Shown here: positions 25,824 to 32,933 of the stretch, piece by piece
Position numbering within the stretch: position 1 is the stretch's first letter
How the letters are laid out: each line of letters begins with the position of its first letter
DNA from: an uncultured Pelagibacteraceae bacterium
Lineage (GTDB): Bacteria > Pseudomonadota > Alphaproteobacteria > Pelagibacterales > Pelagibacteraceae
DNA length: 51,737 bases
Assembly (NCBI GenBank): GCA_902517535.1
Contig: CABYCK010000006.1
Coordinates: forward strand, 1 to 51,737
Reading direction: 5' to 3'
The notes under the pieces: generated by a model
What the model was told of the DNA's origin: nothing
Seen by the model: only the letters and a program-made list of their open reading frames with translations
Database searches by the model: none
Position numbers and translations under genes: made by a program

Positions 25824-27158
25824 ATGAAATCATCTATAAAATTAATCAATCATGCTTCAGCGAAAATTTGCGTAGATGGGATATCAATAATTTCTGATCC
25901 CTGGTATGAGGGCTCAGTTTTTCATAAAGGCTGGAAATTAATTCACGAACTATCAGTTGAAGAAACAAAAAAACATCTTGAAAAAACAGATTACATATAT
26001 GTTTCTCATGAACATCCAGATCATTTTAGTCCAAGTTTTTTTTTCAACAAAAAATATAAAGCGATACTGGAGAAAAATAAAACAAAAATATTGTTTCAAG
26101 AAACCAAAGACAAAAGAGTGATTAATTTTTTAAAGAAAAATGGATTCGAAACAATTGAAGTTCCCAACAATAAAATTATAACTTTAAAAAATAATGTAAA
26201 AATCAAAATCGTCAAATTTGGATATATAGACTCTGCTTTAATTATAGAAGGTACCAAAGATAAAATTTTGAATTTAAACGATTGTCCACTTAATGACTTA
26301 ACAGAAATAAAAAATTTTAAAAAAGAGCACGGAAAATTTGATTTACTTTTAACTCAATTTAGTTATGCAGCCTGGAAAGGAAATGAAGATAATAAAGATT
26401 ATAGAAAAAATGCTGCAAAAGAAAAATTAAAAACTATTATTAATCAGTATAAAATTTTAGAATGTAAAAAAGTCGTACCATTCGCAAGTTTTATTTATTT
26501 TTCAAATAAATTGAATAAATTTATGAATGATGAGATAAATAAACCACATATATTTCATAATATTTTGAAATCAGAAATTGACTCAGTAATATTATCCCCA
26601 GGAGAAGAGCAATTTATTGATGAATTATCTCAAAATCAAAATTCATTAAATTTTTGGAAAAACGAATATAATAAGATTAATGAATTACCATTAGATACGT
26701 TTGATAAATCAATAGATTTTGAGACTCTTAAAGATGAATATATAAAATACAAAAAAAATATTATGGAAATAAATTCGAAATTCTTAATTTTTTTTTCATC
26801 AAAAATTAAATTTCTGAAATTTTTTCAGCCAATTAATATTTTTTTATTGGATCATAAAAAAAATTACGAATTCTCATTAATAAATGGATTTAAAGAATCT
26901 ATTAATAAAACACCAGATATTTCAATGCATAGTGAGTCGTTGTTGTTTATTTTCAAAAATGATTTCGGATACGATACTTTAACAGTTAATGGTTGTTTTA
27001 ATGCTTCAAAAGAAGGTTTTATAAAAACAACCAGATCTTTCGCTATAGGAAGCTTAAATTCTATGGGTCTTAAATTGAACTTAGGAATAATTTTTAATTA
27101 TAATCTAATTATCTTTTTTATAAAACTTCTTAAAAAAGTTTCTAAAAAACTAAAATGA
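25824..27158 (+). CDS. MBL-fold metallo-hydrolase of UlaG/CMAH-like type
   Basis: The 444-residue protein has the metal-binding HxHxDH motif (H62, H64, D66, H67 in VSHEHPDHFSP) of the metallo-beta-lactamase superfamily. The N-terminus LINHASAKICVDGISIISDP and the later NLNDCPLND and LLTQFSYAAW segments resemble the MBL part of CMP-N-acetylneuraminate hydroxylase-like proteins, which often occur in surface-polysaccharide loci. No Rieske domain precedes it. Residues about 290-444 are a Lys/Phe-rich extension I do not recognise. It overlaps the SGNH gene by 4 bases (ATGA), so the two products are likely to act together. Substrate is unknown. A role in cell-surface glycan chemistry is inference. 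Confidence 0.75.
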   Translation: MKSSIKLINHASAKICVDGISIISDPWYEGSVFHKGWKLIHELSVEETKKHLEKTDYIYVSHEHPDHFSPSFFFNKKYKAILEKNKTKILFQETKDKRVINFLKKNGFETIEVPNNKIITLKNNVKIKIVKFGYIDSALIIEGTKDKILNLNDCPLNDLTEIKNFKKEHGKFDLLLTQFSYAAWKGNEDNKDYRKNAAKEKLKTIINQYKILECKKVVPFASFIYFSNKLNKFMNDEINKPHIFHNILKSEIDSVILSPGEEQFIDELSQNQNSLNFWKNEYNKINELPLDTFDKSIDFETLKDEYIKYKKNIMEINSKFLIFFSSKIKFLKFFQPINIFLLDHKKNYEFSLINGFKESINKTPDISMHSESLLFIFKNDFGYDTLTVNGCFNASKEGFIKTTRSFAIGSLNSMGLKLNLGIIFNYNLIIFFIKLLKKVSKKLK

Positions 27159-28336
27159 AATATTTGAATTTAAAAAAAAAATTTTATTTTTCATTTATTG
27201 CCTTTATATTACTCTTTTTATTTATCGAGATATTTTTAAGACTATTAAATGTAGAATACCCCATATTTCAAAAACATGATGAAACTCGAGGTTTTTCGCT
27301 TTTGCCAAATAGCTCTGGTACCTGGCGTAAAGAAGGAAACGGTAAGGTAGTAATTAATTCTGAAGGACTAAGAGATCTTGATCATAAATTTAAGAAAGAC
27401 AAAAATACATTTAGAATAGCAATTCTTGGTGATTCCTTTGCTGAAGCTAGATCTGTTAACTTAAACGAAACTTTCTGGTCAAAAATTAGTTCAGGTCTAA
27501 TTGATTGTTCCTTTTTTAAAAACGAAAATAAAGAAGTAGAAATTATTAATTTTGGTGTTTCCGAATATGGTACTGCTCAACAACTTTTAACATTAAAAAA
27601 ACATGTATGGAAATATGATCCTGATTTGATTTTATTATCTTTTTTTAGTGGCAATGATGTTTCTGATAATCACAAATTATTATCAAGAAAAAAATATCGC
27701 CCATATTACTATTTAAAAAATGAAAAATTAATTTTAGATAATAGTTTTGTAAATACAAAACCTTATAAGATTTTAAGTTCCTTTTGGGGAAGATCTTTTA
27801 TTAGAATTAGTCAATATTCAAGAATTGCTCAATTAATACGAGAATCATATGTGCAATATTATTTTAAATCTCAAAAACAAAAAAATAATATCGCAAAATC
27901 AAAAAAATTAAAAAATAAAGATAAATCGAACGTATATAATCCTGCTAGCAAAAATTGGTCAGACGCTTGGTTAATTACTGAAAAAATTATTATTCAAATA
28001 AATAAAGAAATTAATTCTAATAAAAAAGATTTTATCCTCGTATCTCTATCTAATCCAATTCAGGTTCATCCATCTGAACAAGTATATAAAAAATTCTTAA
28101 AAAAAAATAATGTTTCCGACATTTTTTACCCAGAAAATAGATTGGAAGAATTTTCAAAAAGAAATAACATTAAATACATTCAAATTTCAAAAAGAATGCG
28201 ATCTGTTGCATTAAAAAATAATGTCTTCTTTCATGGTTTTCAAAATACTGAATTAGGCACAGGTCATTGGAATATTTTAGGACATAAAATAGCCGGTGAA
28301 ATAATTAGTCAAGATGTTTGTAAATTTTTTACTTAA
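27155..28336 (+). CDS. Membrane-anchored SGNH/GDSL hydrolase
   Basis: The 393-residue protein has an N-terminal membrane anchor (about residues 9-31) and then an SGNH hydrolase domain. Block I is ILGDSFAEA with the nucleophile Ser (S94), block III is SFFSGND, and the C-terminal catalytic region is GTGHWNILGHKIAGE (H371). The domain would face the periplasm and could be an acyl- or acetyl-esterase or transferase acting on a glycan or lipid. A Lys-rich insert lies at about residues 240-265. It is coupled by a 4-base overlap to the MBL-fold gene. Its 3' end overlaps by 8 bases a small ORF on the opposite strand. Confidence 0.78.
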   Translation: MKYLNLKKKFYFSFIAFILLFLFIEIFLRLLNVEYPIFQKHDETRGFSLLPNSSGTWRKEGNGKVVINSEGLRDLDHKFKKDKNTFRIAILGDSFAEARSVNLNETFWSKISSGLIDCSFFKNENKEVEIINFGVSEYGTAQQLLTLKKHVWKYDPDLILLSFFSGNDVSDNHKLLSRKKYRPYYYLKNEKLILDNSFVNTKPYKILSSFWGRSFIRISQYSRIAQLIRESYVQYYFKSQKQKNNIAKSKKLKNKDKSNVYNPASKNWSDAWLITEKIIIQINKEINSNKKDFILVSLSNPIQVHPSEQVYKKFLKKNNVSDIFYPENRLEEFSKRNNIKYIQISKRMRSVALKNNVFFHGFQNTELGTGHWNILGHKIAGEIISQDVCKFFT

Positions 28337-28493
28337 TACCTTTTTCAGCCTCTTCTATAAGTTTTAGAGTATTAATTGGTATATCTTTATTTTCCTCTTT
28401 ATTTTTAATCTTTATTTTTTCCTTTTTTTTAAAATTTTTTATTTCATTAACCGCTTCGAGAATATCATTGATTGTATATTTTTCTCTTATCAT
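28329..28493 (-). CDS. Small ORF, 54 residues, unknown
   Basis: An ATG at 28493 opens a 54-codon frame reading MIREKYTINDILEAVNEIKN, then a Lys/Glu-rich middle and PINTLKLIEEAEKGIK at the end. The ordered start (a probable helix TINDILEAVNEI) looks like real protein rather than random AT-rich translation, but there is no clear ribosome-binding site. It overlaps the 3' end of the convergent SGNH gene by 8 bases. I do not recognise a family. The 71-base stretch between it and the next small ORF (28494-28564) shows nothing I can name. Confidence 0.45.
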   Translation of the reverse strand: MIREKYTINDILEAVNEIKNFKKKEKIKIKNKEENKDIPINTLKLIEEAEKGIK

Positions 28494-28564
28494 TAGTTTA
28501 TTTATTACTTTTTTGAATAATTTTTAACTTTTAATTTAAAATAATTATTATTTTACTTAAATAA

Positions 28565-28780
28565 TTAATTTGATAACAAATATCCGCTAATTCCGATAAC
28601 CAATATAGAAACTAATATTTTAAATTTTTTTAAGATTTTTTCTTTCTTTTTTCCTTCGAATCTTCTTTTAGACAAAAAATAAATGTTGGTATCGTTTTTA
28701 TTTCTAAATTTAGGTCTTAAAGGTGATGGAATAGTTTTATTTTGTATGTGCTTAAATTTTTTGGGATTAATTTGTAACAT
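28565..28780 (-). CDS. Small ORF, 71 residues, possible tail-anchored membrane protein
   Basis: The frame encodes a basic N-terminal two thirds (including PSPLRPKFRNKN and a KRRFEGKKKEKILKKFK patch) and a single hydrophobic C-terminal helix (ILVSILVIGISGYLLS). This is the layout of a tail-anchored or basic membrane-associated protein. No family is recognised and no Shine-Dalgarno is visible. It is divergent from the iron transporter operon, whose Fur-like boxes begin about 70 bases upstream of its start, so it might share iron control. It could also be a chance frame in this AT-rich stretch. Confidence 0.45.
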   Translation of the reverse strand: MLQINPKKFKHIQNKTIPSPLRPKFRNKNDTNIYFLSKRRFEGKKKEKILKKFKILVSILVIGISGYLLSN

Positions 28781-28849
28781 TCTTATTAAATAAACCTTAT
28801 TTATTAATATTTATCAACAATCATTACTACCCTGAGGTGCGTCAATATT

Positions 28850-28868
28850 GTTAATAATAATCATTCTC
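28850..28868 (+). promoter_or_regulatory. Fur-like box 1 upstream of iron transporter
   Basis: This 19-base site matches the classical Fur consensus GATAATGATAATCATTATC at 16 of 19 positions by hand alignment, including the central AATCATT. It lies 44 bases before the fbpA start codon. With box 2 it forms a pair of near-identical sites, expected for iron-dependent repression of the operon. Confidence 0.7.
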
Positions 28869-28876
28869 AATTAGGT

Positions 28877-28895
28877 GTAAATAATAATCATTATC
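28877..28895 (+). promoter_or_regulatory. Fur-like box 2 upstream of iron transporter
   Basis: This second 19-base site also matches the classical Fur consensus at 16 of 19 positions and has the full right half ATAATCATTATC. It begins 27 bases after the start of box 1 and ends 16 bases before the fbpA ATG. The ribosome-binding sequence GGAG at 28904-28907 lies between it and the start codon. Binding here would block transcription initiation or early elongation when iron is plentiful. In alphaproteobacteria the regulator could be Fur/Mur or another family member. Confidence 0.72.
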
Positions 28896-28911
28896 AAAAA
28901 AATGGAGTAAA

Positions 28912-29931
28912 ATGAAAAAAATATCAATAATTGTAAGCACTATATTATTTGCTTTTGTGTCAAATTTATTTGCTAATGAAGTAAACATATTTAGTGCAAG
29001 ACACTATGACTCAGATGTTCAACTGTATGAAAAATTTACAGCTAAAACAGGTATTAAAGTGAATGTAATATCTGGAAAATCTGGGGCTTTAGAGAAAAGA
29101 ATAATAGAAGAAGGAACTGATAGTAAAGCTGACCTTTATATTACAGCAGATGCAGGAAGGTTAGGTGCATTTGAGTCAAATTTACAAGGCGGTCTTACAA
29201 GTTCTGCTATCAAATCAGTAGTTCCATCTAACTTTAGAACATCTAAATGGGTTGGGATAGCGAAAAGAGCAAGGATAGTTTATTTTGCTCCAGAAAGAGT
29301 TAGTGGCGCCGAACTATCTGGTTTAACTTATGAAAGTTTAGCTGATCCAAAATGGAAAGGCCGAATAGTAATTAGAGCTTCAAATAATATTTACAACCAA
29401 TCACTAGTGGCTTCATTAATTAAAAACAATGGAAAAGGAAAAATTGCAGAGTGGTCAAAGGGAATGGTTGCTAATATGGCTAGAGCTCCAAAAGGTAATG
29501 ATAGAGCTCAAATTCTAGCTGTAGCAGCAGGAGAGGCTGATATAGCGGTTGCTAATACATACTATTTAGCTCTAATGTTGTCAGGAAAAAAAGGACCAGA
29601 GCAACAAGCCGCTGCAAAAAAAGTAAAACCATTTTTTCCTAACCAAGATGGGAGAGGAACTCATATGAATATTAGTGGGGCAGGCCTAGTTAAAGGGGCA
29701 CCTAATAAAGACAATGCAATTAAATTAGTGGAATTTTTATTAAGTGAAGAAGCACAAAATCACATAGTAAATAATACATTCGAATATCCAATGATTGCAG
29801 GAATTTCTCCTCATCCACTTGTTGTGAACATGGGATTGGATTTTAAGCAAGATCTCAAAACTAAAGTTGTAAATTACGGAAAAAGACAAGCCGACGCTTT
29901 AGAAGTAATGACAGCTGCAGGATGGAAATAG
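28912..29931 (+). CDS. fbpA: Iron(III) ABC transporter substrate-binding protein (FbpA/FutA-like)
   Basis: The 339-residue protein has a signal peptide (KKISIIVSTILFAFVSNLFA, cut before NEVN) and begins its mature part with VNIFSARHYDSD, where H31 and Y32 fit the iron ligands of FutA-type proteins. The twin Tyr of the ferric-binding family is seen in ANTYYLALM (Y217, Y218). It would bind ferric iron in the periplasm and deliver it to the permease encoded downstream. Two Fur-like boxes precede it. The stop is followed 18 bases later by a small ORF and a nested hairpin, not directly by the permease. Confidence 0.92.
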   Translation: MKKISIIVSTILFAFVSNLFANEVNIFSARHYDSDVQLYEKFTAKTGIKVNVISGKSGALEKRIIEEGTDSKADLYITADAGRLGAFESNLQGGLTSSAIKSVVPSNFRTSKWVGIAKRARIVYFAPERVSGAELSGLTYESLADPKWKGRIVIRASNNIYNQSLVASLIKNNGKGKIAEWSKGMVANMARAPKGNDRAQILAVAAGEADIAVANTYYLALMLSGKKGPEQQAAAKKVKPFFPNQDGRGTHMNISGAGLVKGAPNKDNAIKLVEFLLSEEAQNHIVNNTFEYPMIAGISPHPLVVNMGLDFKQDLKTKVVNYGKRQADALEVMTAAGWK

Positions 29932-29949
29932 TTAACGTTTGTTAATTCT

Positions 29950-30120
29950 ATGAGGCGAATAACCAAAAAAAAAATCAACTTAAATAAGTTGAAAACCGGT
30001 TGTTCGCCTTGTATGAGGGAAGCTGAATTAATGAAACAAAAAATTTCAAATAGAAATTTGTCAGAAATAAAGATAAATGAGATTAAAGATATCGTTTCAT
30101 CAATTTTTAAAAAAAATTAA
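29950..30120 (+). CDS. 56-residue CxxC protein in the iron transport operon, unknown
   Basis: An ATG at 29950 opens a 56-codon frame: MRRITKKKINLNKLKTGCSP, then CMREAELMKQKISNRN, then a predicted helix ending DIVSSIFKKN. It contains one CxxC (CSPC, residues 18-21) and no signal peptide or membrane helix. The stop TAA shares its last base with the permease ATG (TAATG), so the frame is placed exactly as a coupled gene would be. A long open frame is also unlikely by chance in such AT-rich DNA. The first codons overlap a strong nested hairpin. The CxxC suggests metal or redox chemistry near iron import, which is inference. I do not recognise a family. An untranslated leader is the alternative. 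Confidence 0.55.
   Translation: MRRITKKKINLNKLKTGCSPCMREAELMKQKISNRNLSEIKINEIKDIVSSIFKKN
29953..30009 (+). other. Nested RNA hairpin between fbpA and fbpB
   Basis: The outer arms 29953-29964 (AGGCGAATAACC) and 29998-30009 (GGTTGTTCGCCT) pair over 12 bp with a single G-U wobble. Inside, 29975-29981 (TCAACTT) pairs with 29986-29992 (AAGTTGA) around a 4-base loop. No T run follows, so it is not a simple terminator. It begins just after the ATG of the 56-residue ORF. It may stabilise the fbpA part of the mRNA or regulate translation of the downstream genes. Confidence 0.65.
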
Positions 30121-31736
30121 TGAATAAATACAATTTTTGGTTTTTTAGCACTTTTACTATCGCATTAATTGTCACTCTACCAATTATCACAGTTTTTTTT
30201 AGTTTTTTTTCGGAGACTAGTAATTATTTTGTAATATTAAAAAGTACTTTTCTTTTTGATTATATAAATAATTCTTTATTAATTTTAATTTCAGTTTTAT
30301 TTATAACTTTTTTAGTGGGTGTAATATCTGCGTATTTTATCTCATTTTATGAGTTTCCATTATGTAAGTTTTTTAGCTGGGCACTGATTTTAGCTTTCGC
30401 AATTCCTGGTTATATATTTGCTTTTTCTATAATAGCATTTTTTGAAAATTACGGAACCGCCTACTCAATTCTTACAAATATCTTTGGAGAGCACAATTAC
30501 AATCCTATTATTCCAAAACTTGACGGAGTTCTAGGCTCTATTATTTCTATTAGTTTTTCATTATTTCCCTATGTATATGTTTTAACTAGGTCTTCCTTTT
30601 TTTTTCAATCAAACAATTATATTGAAGTTGGCCAAAATCTTGGTCTATCTGAAAAGGAAACTTTTTTAAAAATTATACTACCTTCAGCAAGACCAGCTAT
30701 AATTGCAGGGTTAGCTTTAGTTGCAATGGAGTGTTTATCAGATTTTGGAACAGTATCTATTTTTAGTGTATCGACGTTAACCACTGGCATATATAATTCA
30801 TGGATTTCTTTTGATGATCTTAATTCAGCAAATCAAATTTCATTTGTACTGCTGATATTCATATTAACTCTTTTATCCATAGAGATTTATTCTAGAAAAG
30901 AAGCAAAATATCATCAACCAGGAAGAGGATTTAAACCTATTAATAAAATTAAATTAAGTGGAAAAAAAGCATTATTGGCTTTTTCTTTTTGCCTGCTTGT
31001 TTTTTTAATAAGTTTTGTATTTCCAGTTTCACAGATGATATATTGGACATTTAAATTTCCAAAATATATTCAAGATATCGACCTTCTCAAGATTAACTTA
31101 AATACTTTATATTTAGTTGGCCTAGCAAGTTTAGTTTTAGTAATCATTTCTTTATTTATTAACTATGGAACCAGAATTTCTAAAAGTAAAATTCTAAATT
31201 ATTTAACAAATTTTTCTATTTCAGGATATGCTATTCCAGGAGTGATTTTAGCAGTAGCTTTCATTACTTTGTTTTCAAATTTAAGTGATTTAATTAATGA
31301 AAATACTAATATTGGTAGTATTAAAAAAGTATTTATTGGTTCTATATTTGGTCTGATACTTGCTTATTTTATCAGGTTCTTTTCTCTATCTTTCAATGGA
31401 ATAAAATCTAGTTATGAAAAAATAAATAATTCTATTGATGAAAGTGCTTATTTGCTTGGCTATTCAAAAATGAAAACATTTTCAAATATTCATATTCCAT
31501 ATCTTAAAAATAATATTATATTGATTGTTGTTCTTATCTCTTTAGAAATTATTAAAGAGTTGCCTATAACAATGATACTCAGGCCTTTTAATTTCGAAAC
31601 GTTTGCAACCCAAGCTTATATTTATGCTTCTCAAGATTTAATAGAGGCGGCAGCTCTACCCTCATTATTTTTGATTAGTTGGTCTACAATATTAATTTTA
31701 TTTTCTTCAAAATATATACTTTCACAAAAAAATTAA
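30120..31736 (+). CDS. fbpB: Iron(III) ABC transporter permease (FbpB-like)
   Basis: The 538-residue protein is a fused double permease with about twelve hydrophobic helices, as in FbpB/SfuB, where both membrane halves are in one chain. Two EAA-type loops are visible: IEVGQNLGLSEKETFLKIIL followed by PSAR near residue 180, and ESAYLLGYSKMKTFSNIHIP near residue 440. It would carry ferric iron from FbpA into the cytoplasm. Its ATG shares a base with the stop of the small CxxC ORF. The ATPase gene follows after 12 bases. Confidence 0.92.
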   Translation: MNKYNFWFFSTFTIALIVTLPIITVFFSFFSETSNYFVILKSTFLFDYINNSLLILISVLFITFLVGVISAYFISFYEFPLCKFFSWALILAFAIPGYIFAFSIIAFFENYGTAYSILTNIFGEHNYNPIIPKLDGVLGSIISISFSLFPYVYVLTRSSFFFQSNNYIEVGQNLGLSEKETFLKIILPSARPAIIAGLALVAMECLSDFGTVSIFSVSTLTTGIYNSWISFDDLNSANQISFVLLIFILTLLSIEIYSRKEAKYHQPGRGFKPINKIKLSGKKALLAFSFCLLVFLISFVFPVSQMIYWTFKFPKYIQDIDLLKINLNTLYLVGLASLVLVIISLFINYGTRISKSKILNYLTNFSISGYAIPGVILAVAFITLFSNLSDLINENTNIGSIKKVFIGSIFGLILAYFIRFFSLSFNGIKSSYEKINNSIDESAYLLGYSKMKTFSNIHIPYLKNNIILIVVLISLEIIKELPITMILRPFNFETFATQAYIYASQDLIEAAALPSLFLISWSTILILFSSKYILSQKN

Positions 31737-31748
31737 TATAATAGTTAA

Positions 31749-32819
31749 ATGTCAAATCATTTTTTCGAAATCAAAGAAGGTAACTTTGTTGCTAGTGAAA
31801 AAAATAAAGTCAATGGCGTTAATCTTAAGATAGAAAATAAAGGAGAAATAGTATCTTTATTAGGTCCATCTGGAGTTGGCAAAACAACTATTTTAAGAAC
31901 TATTGCTGGTCTTCAAAAACTTTATTCTGGTGAAATTTTTCTTAATAATAAATTAATTTCTTCAAACAATACTCACATTGAACCAGAGAAGAGAAATATT
32001 GCTTTGTCTTTTCAAGACAATTCTTTGTTTCCTAATTACAAAGTAATAGATAATATTAATTTTGGTAAAAAAAGATCTAATGGAAATGATTTTGTATATG
32101 AAGCAGATGACATTATTAAATTACTTCATATAGAGTCTATTTTAGAAAAATTTCCTCATCAAATAAGTGCTGGAGAAGCTCAAAGAGTGTCTTTAGCAAG
32201 ATCACTTATGTCGAAACCTGATTTATTATTACTGGATGAGCCTTTTTCAAATATAGATCAAAGTTTAAAAGATGAAATTCAAGTTTCTGTTAAAAAACTT
32301 TTAAAAGAGTTTAATTTAACAACAATAATTGTGACTCACGACTCTTACGAAGCTTTCTCAATGGCAGATAAATGTGGAATTATTTTAAATCAAGAATTAA
32401 AACAATATGACGTACCTTATAATGTTCATCATGAGCCTAACTCAATTGAAATAGCTAATTTTCTAAACAAAGGTGTATTTATTGATGTTAAAGTTGTCGA
32501 CAGTGAATGTGCTGTACATAGATTGAATCATAAAGAGTTAGGTGAGATCAGAGGGAAATTATCAAACAATTTTCCATCTGGAACAAAAGTAAAATTACTT
32601 TTACAACCCGAAGATTTAATTCACGACGATCAAAGTAAACTAAAATTGGAAGTTGTGGATAGGAAATTTAGAGGTACTAATTTTATTTATACTTTAAAAA
32701 CAAAAAATGGCGAACATTTACCAGTTTTTGTTCATTCTCATCATATTCATCAACATGAAAAATCTGAAAAATTTGGTATTAAATCTCCGATTTATATTGA
32801 CCATTTGGTATGTTTTTAA
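31749..32819 (+). CDS. fbpC: Iron(III) ABC transporter ATPase (FbpC-like)
   Basis: The 356-residue ATPase has Walker A GPSGVGKT (39-46), Q-loop in LSFQDNSLFPN, Walker B LLLLDE (D163, E164), and switch His in IIVTHDSYEA. The signature reads ISAGE (139-143, in HQISAGEAQR) rather than LSGGQ but keeps the functional Ser and second Gly. The C-terminal regulatory part (from about 240) ends with a His-rich stretch, VHSHHIHQHEK, unusual and possibly metal-binding. It would homodimerise under FbpB. tRNA-Arg begins 24 bases after its stop with no terminator between. Confidence 0.92.
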   Translation: MSNHFFEIKEGNFVASEKNKVNGVNLKIENKGEIVSLLGPSGVGKTTILRTIAGLQKLYSGEIFLNNKLISSNNTHIEPEKRNIALSFQDNSLFPNYKVIDNINFGKKRSNGNDFVYEADDIIKLLHIESILEKFPHQISAGEAQRVSLARSLMSKPDLLLLDEPFSNIDQSLKDEIQVSVKKLLKEFNLTTIIVTHDSYEAFSMADKCGIILNQELKQYDVPYNVHHEPNSIEIANFLNKGVFIDVKVVDSECAVHRLNHKELGEIRGKLSNNFPSGTKVKLLLQPEDLIHDDQSKLKLEVVDRKFRGTNFIYTLKTKNGEHLPVFVHSHHIHQHEKSEKFGIKSPIYIDHLVCF

Positions 32820-32843
32820 GTAAATATGATAACTTATTTAATT

Positions 32844-32920
32844 GCGCCCTTAGCTCAGTTGGATAGAGCATCGGTTTTCTAAACCGAGGGTCGTAGGTTC
32901 GAATCCTTCAGGGCGCGCCA
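32844..32920 (+). tRNA. tRNA-Arg (anticodon TCT)
   Basis: The 77-base gene folds as a complete cloverleaf. The acceptor arms GCGCCCT and AGGGCGC pair perfectly, the D-loop is AGCTCAGTTGGATAGAGC, the anticodon arm is TCGGT-TTTCTAA-ACCGA with anticodon TCT at 32878-32880, and the T arm contains GGTTCGAATCC. The 3' CCA is encoded. It reads AGA, the Arg codon favoured in this AT-rich genome. It lies between fbpC and the galE-like gene, both on the same strand with small gaps. Confidence 0.97.
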
Positions 32921-32933
32921 AAAAAAAATTTTA

